This document shows, in pieces, positions 54,494 to 63,632 of a stretch of DNA of 64,000 nucleotides (its first letter is position 1; each line of letters begins with the position of its first letter). The stretch comes from Gemmatimonadota bacterium (GTDB lineage Bacteria; Gemmatimonadota; Gemmatimonadetes; Longimicrobiales; Gaopeijiaceae), in assembly GCA_028873595.1 (NCBI GenBank), contig JAPPOV010000044.1:48280-112279 (forward strand), in the 5' to 3' direction. Made by a program: the position numbers and the translations under genes. The notes under the pieces are model-generated. The model worked only from the letters and a program-made list of their open reading frames with translations, had not been told where the DNA came from and made no database searches.

Positions 54494-54604
54494 GCGCTCG
54501 ATTCCTCCAGGACGGTGGATTGGACGAGTTCACGACCCGCGACTCCTCCAATACTCCCGAATCCCGCAGGGGTTCTCCCGGCCCCCTACCCGCGTGCCGC
54601 TCCG

Positions 54605-55792
54605 TCAGGCCCCCGCGGCGGTCTTGAGGTCATCGATCCGGTTGGTGTCTTCCCACGGGAAGAAACGAACCGCCTCTCCGGTTTCCGAGCAGTCTGGGAT
54701 CTTCGTCTCCGGCGTCCGGCCGAAGTGCCCGTACGCAGCGGTCGCCGTGAATATCGGGTTGCGAAGCCCGAGCGCCTCGATGATCGCAGCGGGACGAAAG
54801 TCGAAGACCTCGGCCACGGCCCTGGAGAGCACATCCTCCGGCAGCTCACTGGTACCGAAGGTCGTAACATGCACGGACACCGGCTCGGCAACACCAATGG
54901 CGTACGCCAGCTGGATCTCACACCGGCGCGCGAGCCCTGCGGCGACCACGTTCTTCGCCGCCCATCGGGAGGCATATGCCGCCGAACGGTCCACCTTCGT
55001 AGCGTCCTTGCCGGAAAACGCACCACCACCGTGCCGTCCGACGCCGCCATAGGTGTCAACGATGATCTTTCGGCCCGTCAGGCCGGCATCGCCGTGCGGT
55101 CCGCCGATGACGAAGCGACCCGTCGGGTTCACGTGGAGAATACAGTCGTCGGGATCGTACAGGCTCGAGGGGAGCGCGGGCTTCACGACCTTCTCAGCGA
55201 TGCCGTGAACGATCTCGTCCTGGCTCACGTCCTCGTCGTGCTGTGTACTGACGACGACGGTGTGAATGCGCACTGGTGTGTCTCCGTCGAACTCGATCGT
55301 GACCTGTGACTTACCGTCCGGCCGAACCCAGGGGAGCTCTCCACTGCGCCGGACTTTGGCGAGCTGACGCGTCAGCGCGTGGGCGTAGTGAATCGTCGGT
55401 GGCATGTACTCGGGCGTCTCGTCCGACGCATAGCCGAACATCATGCCCTGGTCGCCCGCACCCCCCGTATCGACCCCCATCGCGATGTGCGGCGACTGAC
55501 GATCGAGACTCGTGAGCACCGAACACGTCGTCCCATCGATCCCGTAGGCGGAATTCGTGTATCCGATGCGCTGAAGCGTACCCCGAACCACATCGGGAAG
55601 GTGCACGTACCCGGAGGTCGTGACTTCACCCGCAATGAGGGCGAGCCCCGTGGTTACAAGCGTTTCACATGCCACACGGGAGCTTGCGTCCTGCGCGAGC
55701 ATGTGGTCGAGAACGGAATCCGAAATCTGATCGGCGATCTTGTCCGGATGGCCCTCGGTCACGGACTCCGAGGTGAAGAGTGTCGTACTCAC
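54605..55792 (-). CDS. metK: S-adenosylmethionine synthetase
   Basis: 395 residues from GTG 55792 (AGGAG eight bases upstream). Signatures: [53 protein letters not shown] (two blocks) and [16 protein letters not shown]. It makes SAM from methionine and ATP. It is the last gene before DUF151 in the run that starts with ribA and lies 78 bases after ptsI. No SAM riboswitch is seen in that gap. Confidence 0.96.
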   Translation of the reverse strand: MSTTLFTSESVTEGHPDKIADQISDSVLDHMLAQDASSRVACETLVTTGLALIAGEVTTSGYVHLPDVVRGTLQRIGYTNSAYGIDGTTCSVLTSLDRQSPHIAMGVDTGGAGDQGMMFGYASDETPEYMPPTIHYAHALTRQLAKVRRSGELPWVRPDGKSQVTIEFDGDTPVRIHTVVVSTQHDEDVSQDEIVHGIAEKVVKPALPSSLYDPDDCILHVNPTGRFVIGGPHGDAGLTGRKIIVDTYGGVGRHGGGAFSGKDATKVDRSAAYASRWAAKNVVAAGLARRCEIQLAYAIGVAEPVSVHVTTFGTSELPEDVLSRAVAEVFDFRPAAIIEALGLRNPIFTATAAYGHFGRTPETKIPDCSETGEAVRFFPWEDTNRIDDLKTAAGA

Positions 55793-55870
55793 CGAACGAC
55801 TCCTGAGGCGTATCTGCTGCGGACACCGAGCCTGGAAGAAGGCCCGACAAGGCGCACAGACCCTACCCAA

Positions 55871-57649
55871 TCAACCGGGCACCGACAAGCTCCAGCGCCC
55901 GGAGAACACGGACAGATCGACGGAGTCTCCGATCCCCTCGACCAGGCATCGGGTGACGTCCTGCGCCGTAGGCGCCGCGAGCGCCTTTCGAGCCGCAGTG
56001 CGCGCATCTTCCATCCTCACGTCCCTGACCAGTCGCTTGATCTCGGACAGGGACGGCCAAGCCATGGACAGTGCCGTGATGTCGAGGCCCATCAGGAGGA
56101 ACGCACCGAGCGGGTGCGACGCCATCTCTCCGCATACGCTCACCTCGATGCCCGCAGCTCGACCGACCCGGGCCACCTGATGCAGCTGGCGCACCACCGC
56201 CGGGTGAAACGGGTTGTAGAGCTTGGCCAGACGGGTGTTCGTCCGATCCACCGCGAGCGTGTACTGGATGAGGTCGTTCGTCCCGATCGAGAAAAAGTCC
56301 GAGTACCGCGCGAGCTCAGCCGCGTCGAGCGCAGCGGCTGGAGTCTCGATCATCACCCCGAGCTTGTACCCGGCGTTGAAGGGAATCCCGTCCCGCCGCA
56401 GACCCTCGGCCTCTTCCTGGAGGAGCGACCGAACCTCGCGGACCTCCTCGACGTCGTTGACCAGTGGAATCATCAGGCGAACATCACCGTGCGCCGTCGC
56501 CCGCAGCAGGGCCCGAAGCTGCGTCCGAAAGAGAGCCGGCTCGTCGAGACACACCCGGATCGCCCGCCACCCCAGAAACGGATTCTGCTCGGGCGGCATG
56601 TTGAGAAACATGGGGAACTTGTCCCCCCCGAGGTCGAACGTTCGGATGTACACTCCCCCGGCGGGGAAGGCCTCGGCTGCACTCCGATAGGCCTCGTACT
56701 GCTCCTCCTCATCGGGCATCGAGTTGCGACCCACGACGAGGAACTCCGTCCTGAAGAGACCGACACCCACAGCTCCGTGGGCGACGGCCTGTTCAACCTC
56801 ACTGGGCAAATCGAGGTTACCACGCAACTCTACGTACTGTCCGTCCAGAGTGACCGACTCGAGGGCGGCGATGATCGCGATCTCCTCCTCCCAATCCGAG
56901 TGCTGCTTGCGACGCGCCTCGAACCGATCCTGCTCGACTTCCTGCGGATCCAGCACCAGTCGCCCGATCCGACCATCAAGAATCGCAGGCACGCCATTCG
57001 TCGCTCGTGCGGACGCGTCACCGAAGCCGACCGCGGCCGGAGTGTTGAGCGAGCGGGCCAGCATTGCCCAGTGTGCCGTCCTCGTTCCGTGGTCAGTCGC
57101 GATCCCCAGCACGTTGTCCAGGTCGAGTTGCACCATGAGGCTGGGCGTGAGGTTCGGTGCGACGACGATCACCGGCTCCTCGAGCGCACCGAGATCCGAG
57201 GGGTCGTTCATTCCGAGCAGCCGCCTCAACACCCGAATCATGAGGTCCTCGAGATCGTTGAGCCGGTCGAGCACCATGGGGTGGGACGTCCGGCTCCACA
57301 TGGATCGGAGTTCGAGCATCCTCAGCTCGAAGGCCCGTGCGGCGCTCAGGCGGTTCTCACGGATGTACCGTGCCGTCCCATCGACGACCTCTACATCCTC
57401 GAGCATAAGGAGCTGGGGGTCGAAGATCCGCGCCTCAACCGGCCCCAATCGGGCCTCGGTCTGCTCCTTGATTTCCTGAAGGCGCTCGAGTGCCCATCGA
57501 CGCGCCTCGTCGAACCGGAGAATCTCGTCCTCGACCCCCTCATCCGAGATCGACTGGTGCGCGACGTGGGGGATACCCCACTCAAGAAGGAAAACCGGGC
57601 CAGCGGCGATACCTTCCGACGCCGGGGAGCCATCGAGAACGACCGACAC
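55871..57649 (-). CDS. ptsI: PTS Enzyme I
   Basis: 592 residues from GTG 57649 (GGAGGTC upstream). The phosphohistidine segment is HGTRTAHWAMLARSLNTPAAV (split by position; His in TAHWAM), the PEP-binding barrel shows FRTEFL, IRTFDLGGDKFP, PFLGWRAIR and the C-terminal VCGEMASHPLGAFLL. It passes the phosphate of PEP to HPr. It follows the HPr gene by one base pair and ends 78 bases before metK. Confidence 0.95.
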   Translation of the reverse strand: MSVVLDGSPASEGIAAGPVFLLEWGIPHVAHQSISDEGVEDEILRFDEARRWALERLQEIKEQTEARLGPVEARIFDPQLLMLEDVEVVDGTARYIRENRLSAARAFELRMLELRSMWSRTSHPMVLDRLNDLEDLMIRVLRRLLGMNDPSDLGALEEPVIVVAPNLTPSLMVQLDLDNVLGIATDHGTRTAHWAMLARSLNTPAAVGFGDASARATNGVPAILDGRIGRLVLDPQEVEQDRFEARRKQHSDWEEEIAIIAALESVTLDGQYVELRGNLDLPSEVEQAVAHGAVGVGLFRTEFLVVGRNSMPDEEEQYEAYRSAAEAFPAGGVYIRTFDLGGDKFPMFLNMPPEQNPFLGWRAIRVCLDEPALFRTQLRALLRATAHGDVRLMIPLVNDVEEVREVRSLLQEEAEGLRRDGIPFNAGYKLGVMIETPAAALDAAELARYSDFFSIGTNDLIQYTLAVDRTNTRLAKLYNPFHPAVVRQLHQVARVGRAAGIEVSVCGEMASHPLGAFLLMGLDITALSMAWPSLSEIKRLVRDVRMEDARTAARKALAAPTAQDVTRCLVEGIGDSVDLSVFSGRWSLSVPG

Positions 57650-57650
57650 G

Positions 57651-57938
57651 TCAGACCTCCATTTCGTCGAAGCCACGGGAAACGAAGCCGGAGAGGGCAT
57701 CGACCGCGAGATCCGCATCTACCCCTTCTGCAATGATCTCCAGCATGGCACCCCGCTCAGCCGCGAGCATGAGGACACCCATGATGCTCTTGCCATTGAC
57801 CTCGAGCCCGTCTTTGGAGAGTCGGATGTTGGCGGAGAACGTGCTGGCGAGCTTGACCAGCTCTGCCGCCGGACGGGCATGCATCCCCGCCGGGTTTACA
57901 ACGGCGACCGTGCGTTGCACCCGCTGCGCCTCGCTCAA
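57651..57938 (-). CDS. ptsH: PTS phosphocarrier HPr
   Basis: 95 residues from TTG 57938, which has GGGGGAGG five bases upstream and overlaps the EIID stop as TTGA. ATG 57953 in the same frame is an alternative without a ribosome site. His-15 is in NPAGMHARPAAELV, and the regulatory serine is in NGKSIMGVLML, where HPr kinase acts; the kinase is encoded in this same run. A typical HPr length and fold. Confidence 0.95.
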   Translation of the reverse strand: MSEAQRVQRTVAVVNPAGMHARPAAELVKLASTFSANIRLSKDGLEVNGKSIMGVLMLAAERGAMLEIIAEGVDADLAVDALSGFVSRGFDEMEV

Positions 57939-58684
57939 CTGAACCTCCCCCATAGACCGAACCAAGCGATCACCACGACCGTCAGCACCGCTGCCGGCCG
58001 CCAAGCCCTGTGCCCTCCCACGAGGCCGACCAAGAACGCGAGCGAGCCGAAGCCGACCCACACCGGGCCGATCGCAGCGAGCCCCTCGGGTGAGGCAAGG
58101 ATGACACCACAAAGTACTCCGAGCCCAAGAGCGAGCGGACCTTGAAGGCGTCTCGCTACCCCCCCCAGATCGGCCGCCGTAAGGCGCGCGCCGACATCGC
58201 GCCCCGAATCGAGGCCGAGACGGAGTCCCCACGCTCTGAGCCCCAGGTGACCGAGGTTGTACACGACCACGAAGGTGAGCGCGACCCCCCCACCAGGAGC
58301 TCCGAACCAGTACAGCACCAGTGCGCAGACCGCCACCAAGGGCAACCACGTCGCCCATACGAGGGTGTCGCCAAGTCCACCCAGCGGCCCGCACACCGCG
58401 GTCCTGAAACGGCGCACCGTGTCGGAGTCCGCGCCGTCCGTCTCGAGACGTGCTATGGCCCCAAGCGCGATCGGAGCCAGGGACGGGTGGGCGTTGAAGT
58501 GTTCGCTGTGGCGTTCGATCGCCTGGCCAAGCGCAACGGGATCATCTCCGAAGACCCGTTTCAGGGTCGGCAGCAGGGCAAATGCGAAGCCGGCCCCGAG
58601 CATCGTGCGATAGTTCCACACACCCTGGATCACGAGGCTACGCAGAAGCATGCCCATGCCGCCTGGAGGACGTCCGCGATTCAC
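57935..58684 (-). CDS. PTS EIID, mannose family
   Basis: 249 residues from GTG 58684 (GTGA with the EIIC stop); ATG 58657 is a second choice. It shows the EIID blocks LRSLVIQGVWNYRTMLGAGF, EHFNAHPSLAPIALGA and GPLGGLGDTLVWATWLPL, then two to three C-terminal helices. It forms the membrane channel with EIIC. The family is usually about 275 residues, so this one is a little short. Confidence 0.9.
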   Translation of the reverse strand: MNRGRPPGGMGMLLRSLVIQGVWNYRTMLGAGFAFALLPTLKRVFGDDPVALGQAIERHSEHFNAHPSLAPIALGAIARLETDGADSDTVRRFRTAVCGPLGGLGDTLVWATWLPLVAVCALVLYWFGAPGGGVALTFVVVYNLGHLGLRAWGLRLGLDSGRDVGARLTAADLGGVARRLQGPLALGLGVLCGVILASPEGLAAIGPVWVGFGSLAFLVGLVGGHRAWRPAAVLTVVVIAWFGLWGRFS

Positions 58685-59334
58685 AGGAAGCGCGCTCCCA
58701 CGATGCCGAGTGCCAGTCCTGCGACGAAGAGAATGCGCCGCCGACGGAAGCCTCCGAGGTCGTGCAACATGATCCCCAGCGATACGGCCGCCCCGACGAA
58801 CAGGACGCCGCTCGAAATTGATCCGTCGGTCCTCCACGCCCTGCCTACGAAGCCGAGAGCGAAACGTCCGAGCCAGATCCCGGCTGCGGTGACGATCATG
58901 CCGCGAGCGAAGTCGATCAGCACCGCGACCGCGTGAGCGCGAGCCAGCACACCCTGCTCCGCGACGTTCGCACGAGGCACGAGCCAGCCGTTCACGTTTC
59001 GCTGGAGCGTCACCGTCCACCCACCGAACTGCCCCCAGACAAGTCCGATTGCAACGGCTCCGGCCACCACGTCCGGGCTCTCATAGGGCGCGGCCACCCC
59101 AACGGCCACGACCGCTGCGGTCGAACCCTCGGGAAAGCGTGCCCCCCCGGTCGGGAAGGAAACCAGCAGGAAAACCTCGAGTACGGCCCCGATGGTGACG
59201 CCGAACTCCGGCACGCCGGCAACCCAACCCGCCAGCCATCCCGCGACGAGCGGACGGGACACCATGAACTGACCAACCGCCGTGCTGTCGAGCCCGAGCA
59301 CACCACCGAGGAGACCGAGCCGCAGGAGATCCAC
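58681..59334 (-). CDS. PTS EIIC, mannose/sorbose family
   Basis: 217 residues with about six hydrophobic segments. Typical blocks: the start with LGLDSTAVGQFMVSRPLVAG, TIGAVLEVFLL, and PTGGARFPEGSTAAVVA. It is short for the family (usually about 260). It starts at GTG 59334 sharing bases with the EIIB stop and ends overlapping EIID, so translation is tightly coupled. Confidence 0.88.
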   Translation of the reverse strand: MDLLRLGLLGGVLGLDSTAVGQFMVSRPLVAGWLAGWVAGVPEFGVTIGAVLEVFLLVSFPTGGARFPEGSTAAVVAVGVAAPYESPDVVAGAVAIGLVWGQFGGWTVTLQRNVNGWLVPRANVAEQGVLARAHAVAVLIDFARGMIVTAAGIWLGRFALGFVGRAWRTDGSISSGVLFVGAAVSLGIMLHDLGGFRRRRILFVAGLALGIVGARFL

Positions 59335-59810
59335 TACGACGACAGGATCGTATCGAGGGGGACCTTCGGCGCGTCGGGAAGACTGCGACCGCTGATCGTT
59401 ACCCCCTGGCCCGCAAGCACGTTCAGATCCTCCCGATCACGAGCCGTGAGGTGGAGGTAGTCCAGCACGGGAATACGATCGGACCCCGCGTGCAGTCCAC
59501 CGAGATTCACGTCGAAGTGTCCACCTTGCCCGTCGAGCAGGCCGTACATCGCAGCAACCGTTCGGGTCAGCACGACCGAGCGAACGGGCTCCGTATCCCA
59601 CATGCGAAGTCGCTCCCGGGCCTGCGCGATTGAAGTGAACAACACCTCGGCCTCCGGTGCCCCCAGCGCATAGAGCTCCTGTTCCCACGAACTCTCCGCG
59701 ATATCGTCGTCGACCACGATGTACCGATCAGGGCGCAGCTCATGGCCCCATCCGACGACGACCTGACCGTGAATCAGCCGCTCATCCACGCGATACAGAA
59801 CGACGGGCAA
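59334..59810 (-). CDS. PTS EIIB, mannose family
   Basis: 158 residues from TTG 59810. The phosphohistidine is in YRVDERLIHGQVVVGW (His about 14), the family hallmark; also LTRTVAAMYGLLDGQG and NLGGLHAG. It passes phosphate from EIIA to the sugar carried by EIIC/EIID. The sugar cannot be told from sequence. Confidence 0.93.
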   Translation of the reverse strand: MPVVLYRVDERLIHGQVVVGWGHELRPDRYIVVDDDIAESSWEQELYALGAPEAEVLFTSIAQARERLRMWDTEPVRSVVLTRTVAAMYGLLDGQGGHFDVNLGGLHAGSDRIPVLDYLHLTARDREDLNVLAGQGVTISGRSLPDAPKVPLDTILSS

Positions 59811-59818
59811 GGCTGGCC

Positions 59819-60211
59819 CTACGCCCGCAGCGTGGGTTTGGCGATGGACGACCGCCCTTTCTCCCGAACTCGCTCCGCGAGTTCATCGAGTGGCAGATCG
59901 GTATGGAAGACGAACTCGAGCAACATCGGAAGGTTCACGCCCGCCAGGACGACTCTCCGCTCGCGATCTCGACACGAAGACATCGCGGCCATGCCACAAC
60001 TCCCTGCGAGAAGATCCGTGAACACGAGCGCCCGCTCGTCGCCGATCAGGGTCTCGAGCTCGTCTCGAAGGTCGGCGGGCCCCTTCCCATCGTTCGACAG
60101 GGCAATCAGGGCGTCCGCCGAGTCCCCTGCGATCCGGCGAACCGCGTCGACCATGGCGGTCGCCATCGGACCATGCGCAACCACAACACCACGAATGGCT
60201 CGAGGCGACAT
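59819..60211 (-). CDS. PTS EIIA, mannose family
   Basis: 130 residues. Active-site His in GVVVAHGPMATAMVDAV (about 13) and the EIIA-Man blocks ALIALSNDG, VFTDLLAGSCG and LAGVNLPMLLEFVF. It accepts phosphate from HPr. It follows hprK after two bases and precedes EIIB by eight. Confidence 0.93.
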   Translation of the reverse strand: MSPRAIRGVVVAHGPMATAMVDAVRRIAGDSADALIALSNDGKGPADLRDELETLIGDERALVFTDLLAGSCGMAAMSSCRDRERRVVLAGVNLPMLLEFVFHTDLPLDELAERVREKGRSSIAKPTLRA

Positions 60212-60213
60212 CG

Positions 60214-61155
60214 CTACTCGTAATCCTGCTCGAGGTACTGTCGAAGCTTTCGGTCGAACCTCGCGGCGGAGTTCACTCCGGAGTACTTCAGGAGGTGGTT
60301 CATGGCGACCACTTCCGAGATCACCGTGATGTTCTTGCCCGGATTCAGGGGAATGGTGACACGCGGGATGGGCACACCGAGGACCTCCTGCACCTCCTCT
60401 TCCAAGCCTGTGCGAGAGTAATCACCGTACTGGTCCCAGAGTTCGAGCTGGACGATCACCTCGATCCGCTTCTGCTGACGGATGGCTCGCACACCGAAGA
60501 GCGCCGAGACATCGATGATTCCGACTCCCCGGATCTCCATATGGTGGCCCTGCAGTTCGTGGCCTCGCCCCATGAGCACGTCATTACCCTGCCGGCTTAC
60601 GATCACGAGATCATCCGCCACGAGGCGGTGCCCACGCTCAACCAGGTCCAGCACGCACTCGCTCTTGCCGACGCCACTATCGCCGACGAAGAGCAGGCCC
60701 ACACCGTAGACGCTCGCGAGTGAGCCGTGCAGGGTCGTACGCGGCGCCAGCTGCAGCTCGAAAAAGGGCTTCAGGAGCTGGTAGACCTCTTTCGTGCTCC
60801 TCGGAGATCTCAGCACGGGCACACTGTGCGCCGTTGCGGCGCGCAGGAAGTACTCCGGTACCTCCAGACCCTTGGCTACGAGGACTGCAGGCACATCGAA
60901 CGCGAACAGGACATCGAGACGCGTCGACGCTTCCCCGGGATCCAGCGTCGCGAGATACCTCATCTCGGTCTCGCCGAAAACCCACATACGACCGTCCACG
61001 ACACGGGCCGTGTACCCCGCCAGGGCCAGCCCCGGAGCGGTGATGTCAGGATCGGCTACCGTTCGATCGACTCCGACGCTATTCAGAGCCTCCAGGGCGA
61101 GCGTTTCCCGCTTCGCCTCCAGGATCTCCCGGACAGTGATGGTCCTGGAGGTCAG
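60214..61155 (-). CDS. hprK: HPr kinase/phosphorylase
   Basis: 313 residues if read from CTG 61155 (GGAG seven bases before it). The N-terminal domain (TVREILEAKRETLALEALN and later) is typical, but no ATG, GTG or TTG precedes it in frame after a stop near 61250, so a CTG or ATC start is needed; ATG 60987 would lose the first ~50 conserved residues. The P-loop GDSGVGKSECVLDL, and the HPrK signature GHHMEIRGVGIIDV, are intact. It phosphorylates HPr on serine under high energy and reverses the reaction otherwise. It is placed between hpf and EIIA. Confidence 0.9.
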   Translation of the reverse strand: MTSRTITVREILEAKRETLALEALNSVGVDRTVADPDITAPGLALAGYTARVVDGRMWVFGETEMRYLATLDPGEASTRLDVLFAFDVPAVLVAKGLEVPEYFLRAATAHSVPVLRSPRSTKEVYQLLKPFFELQLAPRTTLHGSLASVYGVGLLFVGDSGVGKSECVLDLVERGHRLVADDLVIVSRQGNDVLMGRGHELQGHHMEIRGVGIIDVSALFGVRAIRQQKRIEVIVQLELWDQYGDYSRTGLEEEVQEVLGVPIPRVTIPLNPGKNITVISEVVAMNHLLKYSGVNSAARFDRKLRQYLEQDYE

Positions 61156-61159
61156 GGGA

Positions 61160-61486
61160 TCACTCCGAGGGCGCGCGTTCTGACAGCGGAGGCGCCGTGT
61201 GGTCGCGCCTCTGCGCCCGGGCGTCGCGGAGGAGTCGGCGCAGACGGCCTACGACGCCGGACAATGCAGCACCGAACTCGTCCCCTTCTCCATGTGCTGT
61301 CACGTGCGGCGCTCCGTCGATGTGTATGATCACCTCGACGTTTCGCGAGCGCTTCTCTTCCGTGTAAATGACGTCCGCAGCGGTGGCGCGCGGTTCATAT
61401 TCCGTCAGGCCATTCATCTGCGCCTCGGTGCGAGCGAGGGTGGCCTTGGGAACCTCACAGTGCCGTTCGGTGATGCTGACTCTCAC
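61160..61486 (-). CDS. hpf: Ribosome hibernation-promoting factor, short form
   Basis: 108 residues from GTG 61486 (GAGAGGA upstream). The HPF/RaiA beta-alpha-beta domain shows VSITERHCEVPKATLARTE, DVIYTEEKRSRNVEVIIHI (two parts) and AHGEGDEFGAALSGVVGRL. The C-terminal dimerisation domain of long HPF is absent. As in many bacteria it sits beside PTS regulatory genes; the next gene downstream is hprK. Confidence 0.9.
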   Translation of the reverse strand: MRVSITERHCEVPKATLARTEAQMNGLTEYEPRATAADVIYTEEKRSRNVEVIIHIDGAPHVTAHGEGDEFGAALSGVVGRLRRLLRDARAQRRDHTAPPLSERAPSE

Positions 61487-61524
61487 CTTGCAGTCCTCTC
61501 GATGTGGTGCCGCGATTCCTGAAT

Positions 61525-62643
61525 TTACTCGCGTCCGGAAGCTGCGACCACCCGGCTCAACAGCGCCTCGATTCGTTCCGCGGACGTATCCCAGGAGAAG
61601 CCCTCGGCAAACGATCGTGCGTCGTGAGACATGCGCATTCTCCGCTCGGGATCACGGATCAGATCGCGAAGGGCGTCCACGAGCGTCTCCACGTCTCCGT
61701 GGGGAACCAGCAATCCGGTCCGCTCGTGGGCCACGGATTCCCGCAGGCCCGGTGCATTGCTCGCCACGGAAGGCGTCCCGCATGCGGCTGCCTCGATCAC
61801 GGAGATGCCCCACCCTTCCTTGGGTGACGTAAGGACGTGCACCCAACTGCTCCGAAGCAACGCCAACTTGGTCTCATCCGGCACAAAGCCGAGCAGCCGC
61901 ACCCGATCGGACACGCCGAGTCGGCTTGCGAGCGATTCGAGCGAGGCCGCCTGATCGCCCTTTCCACCGACGAGCAGTTCGGCATCGATGCCCTCTTCGG
62001 CGAGTCGCGCGACCGCCTCGATCACCAGGTCGACCCGCTTGTACGATTTGAGCCGGCCAAGGAAGAGCAGGGTCGGATGGGCGGTCTTCGTGTCAAAGCG
62101 CGGCGTGAACGTGTCTACGTCCACCCCATTCGGCACGATGTCGATGTCACCTGCACGAAGGCCACGATGGATCAGATCCTCCTTCGTGCTTTCTGACACA
62201 GCAATAGCAGGGACTCCGGAGTAGACCGCAGGAATCGGCCGTTCCAGAAGCCACGTTGCGGCAGCCACCGGTAGCGGAGCCGCCTGAAACGCCGTCACCC
62301 CGAAGAGGTGATGTGTGACAAGTACAACGGGCGCCGACACCCAGTAGGGCGTGAACAGCGGGACTTTGTTCAGATCCTCGACGACAACGTCGAAATCACG
62401 GGTCGCCAGCTTCCGTCTGAAGTACGCGGGCGCTGCCAACGAAAACGTGTATCGTCCCCCGACGCGATGCACGTCCAAGCCATCGAGCTGTGTCGTCGGT
62501 GCGCACCCGGGCCACCCCGACGCGAGCAGCGTCACTTCGTGGCCGCAGGCCGCGAGCCGGCCGAAGATCTCGTGGAGGTGCTCCTCGGCCCCTCCGGCCT
62601 GTGGATTCTCGCGATCCAACCAGTTGACGATGAGAATGCGCAC
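61525..62643 (-). CDS. Glycosyltransferase family 4 (GT-B)
   Basis: 372 residues. GT4 pattern: start MRILIVNWLDRENPQAGGAE in two blocks, IAVSESTKEDLI, NGVDVDTFTP, LFLGRLKSYKRVDLVIEA (donor phosphate loop) and EGWGISVIEAAACGTPSVAS with the catalytic Glu pair. It uses a nucleotide-sugar donor; acceptor unknown. It separates nusB from hpf by 30-40 bases on each side and is on the same transcript. Confidence 0.9.
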   Translation of the reverse strand: MRILIVNWLDRENPQAGGAEEHLHEIFGRLAACGHEVTLLASGWPGCAPTTQLDGLDVHRVGGRYTFSLAAPAYFRRKLATRDFDVVVEDLNKVPLFTPYWVSAPVVLVTHHLFGVTAFQAAPLPVAAATWLLERPIPAVYSGVPAIAVSESTKEDLIHRGLRAGDIDIVPNGVDVDTFTPRFDTKTAHPTLLFLGRLKSYKRVDLVIEAVARLAEEGIDAELLVGGKGDQAASLESLASRLGVSDRVRLLGFVPDETKLALLRSSWVHVLTSPKEGWGISVIEAAACGTPSVASNAPGLRESVAHERTGLLVPHGDVETLVDALRDLIRDPERRMRMSHDARSFAEGFSWDTSAERIEALLSRVVAASGRE

Positions 62644-62673
62644 GGCGTCGCGTGAAGACGGCAGACCGGGGGA

Positions 62674-63141
62674 TCAGCCCCCGTTCGTCTCACCCTTGTA
62701 CAGGGCGTCCAGGACGCCGTTCACGAACCGGGGTGATTCATCGCCACCGTACGCCTCCGCCAGGTGGATCGCCTCCTGGATGGCGACTTTGGGCGGGATG
62801 TCCTCCCGATACAAGAGTTCGGCCACACCCAGCCGAAGCACCGCGCGATCGATGCGTGACAGGCGATCCATGCTCCAGTTGTCGAGGTATCGACGTAACG
62901 TGCCGTCAATCTCGTCGATGTGCGCATCGATTAGCGACAGCAACTCGCGAATGTACGGAAGGCGGCTTGGCTTGATCCGCCGCGTGGCCGTCGTATCGAC
63001 CAGAGTATCTCGCAGCGACCCCTCGAAGCCCTGACTCTCCCACCGGTAGTGAATCTGCAACGCCCAGGCGCGGGCACGGCTGCGATCGATTCGCTCCGCG
63101 CGACCCAGCTTACGCTGTGGTTGAACGCGGTCAGCCTTCAC
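62674..63141 (-). CDS. nusB: Transcription antitermination factor NusB
   Basis: 155 residues, helical. Family blocks: RARAWALQIHYRWE near 22, DNWSMDRLSRIDRAVLRLG, VAIQEAIHLAEAYGGDES and FVNGVLDAL. It binds boxA RNA with NusE in rRNA antitermination. It overlaps ribH by four bases (ATGA), the usual ribH-nusB order. Confidence 0.94.
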   Translation of the reverse strand: MKADRVQPQRKLGRAERIDRSRARAWALQIHYRWESQGFEGSLRDTLVDTTATRRIKPSRLPYIRELLSLIDAHIDEIDGTLRRYLDNWSMDRLSRIDRAVLRLGVAELLYREDIPPKVAIQEAIHLAEAYGGDESPRFVNGVLDALYKGETNGG

Positions 63142-63632
63142 TGTTCGCCCCGTAGCACGCGAAACACGGACACCATCTCGAGTGCTGCCATCGCAGCTTC
63201 ATACCCTTTGTTGTCCTTCCCGGACCCGGCGCGTGCCTGCGCCTGAGCTACATCGTCGGTGGTCAGCACCCCGAAGAGCACAGGAATGTCTGCGGCTCGC
63301 GCTACTGCTCCGAGGCCCAAAGAAGTTTCCTGGCACACGTAATCGAAGTGCGGTGTTTCACCCCGGATCACGCAGCCGAGCGCTACGATCGCATCGAAGC
63401 GACCGGTCTCCACCGCTCGGGCGGCGGTCTGGGGCAATTCCCAGGCGCCGGGGACTCGAATGGTGGTCAGATCGTCGGCTCGCGCGCCGTGCTCGGAGAG
63501 CGCTTCGAGGGCTCCCCGCAGGAGGCTGTCCGTGATCTCGGCGTTGAATCGTGCCGCGATTACCGCCACACGCACGCCCTCGACGTCGACCTGTCCCCGC
63601 AGCGCGTCGACTGGTGACCCCTTGGTACTCAC
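63138..63632 (-). CDS. ribH: 6,7-dimethyl-8-ribityllumazine synthase
   Basis: 164 residues. Lumazine synthase signatures: [43 protein letters not shown] (catalytic His about 100) and [30 protein letters not shown] closes the family pattern. It condenses the ribityl-uracil with the ribA/B product in riboflavin synthesis. It overlaps ribA by four bases. Confidence 0.95.
   Translation of the reverse strand: MSTKGSPVDALRGQVDVEGVRVAVIAARFNAEITDSLLRGALEALSEHGARADDLTTIRVPGAWELPQTAARAVETGRFDAIVALGCVIRGETPHFDYVCQETSLGLGAVARAADIPVLFGVLTTDDVAQAQARAGSGKDNKGYEAAMAALEMVSVFRVLRGEQ

Noticed and set aside
55793..55870. A CCAGGCTCG string before metK that resembles part of the SAH riboswitch
   Set aside because: The other half of the motif (GAGGAGCG-type strand and the pseudoknot partner) is absent and the gap is too short for a full SAM or SAH riboswitch.
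55379..57736. A very long plus-strand open frame opposite metK and ptsI
   Set aside because: It mirrors the third-codon G+C bias of the true minus-strand genes, has no ribosome site and gives an Arg/Pro/His-rich product. The same holds for the long plus-strand frames at 6997-9027 and 14451-15755.
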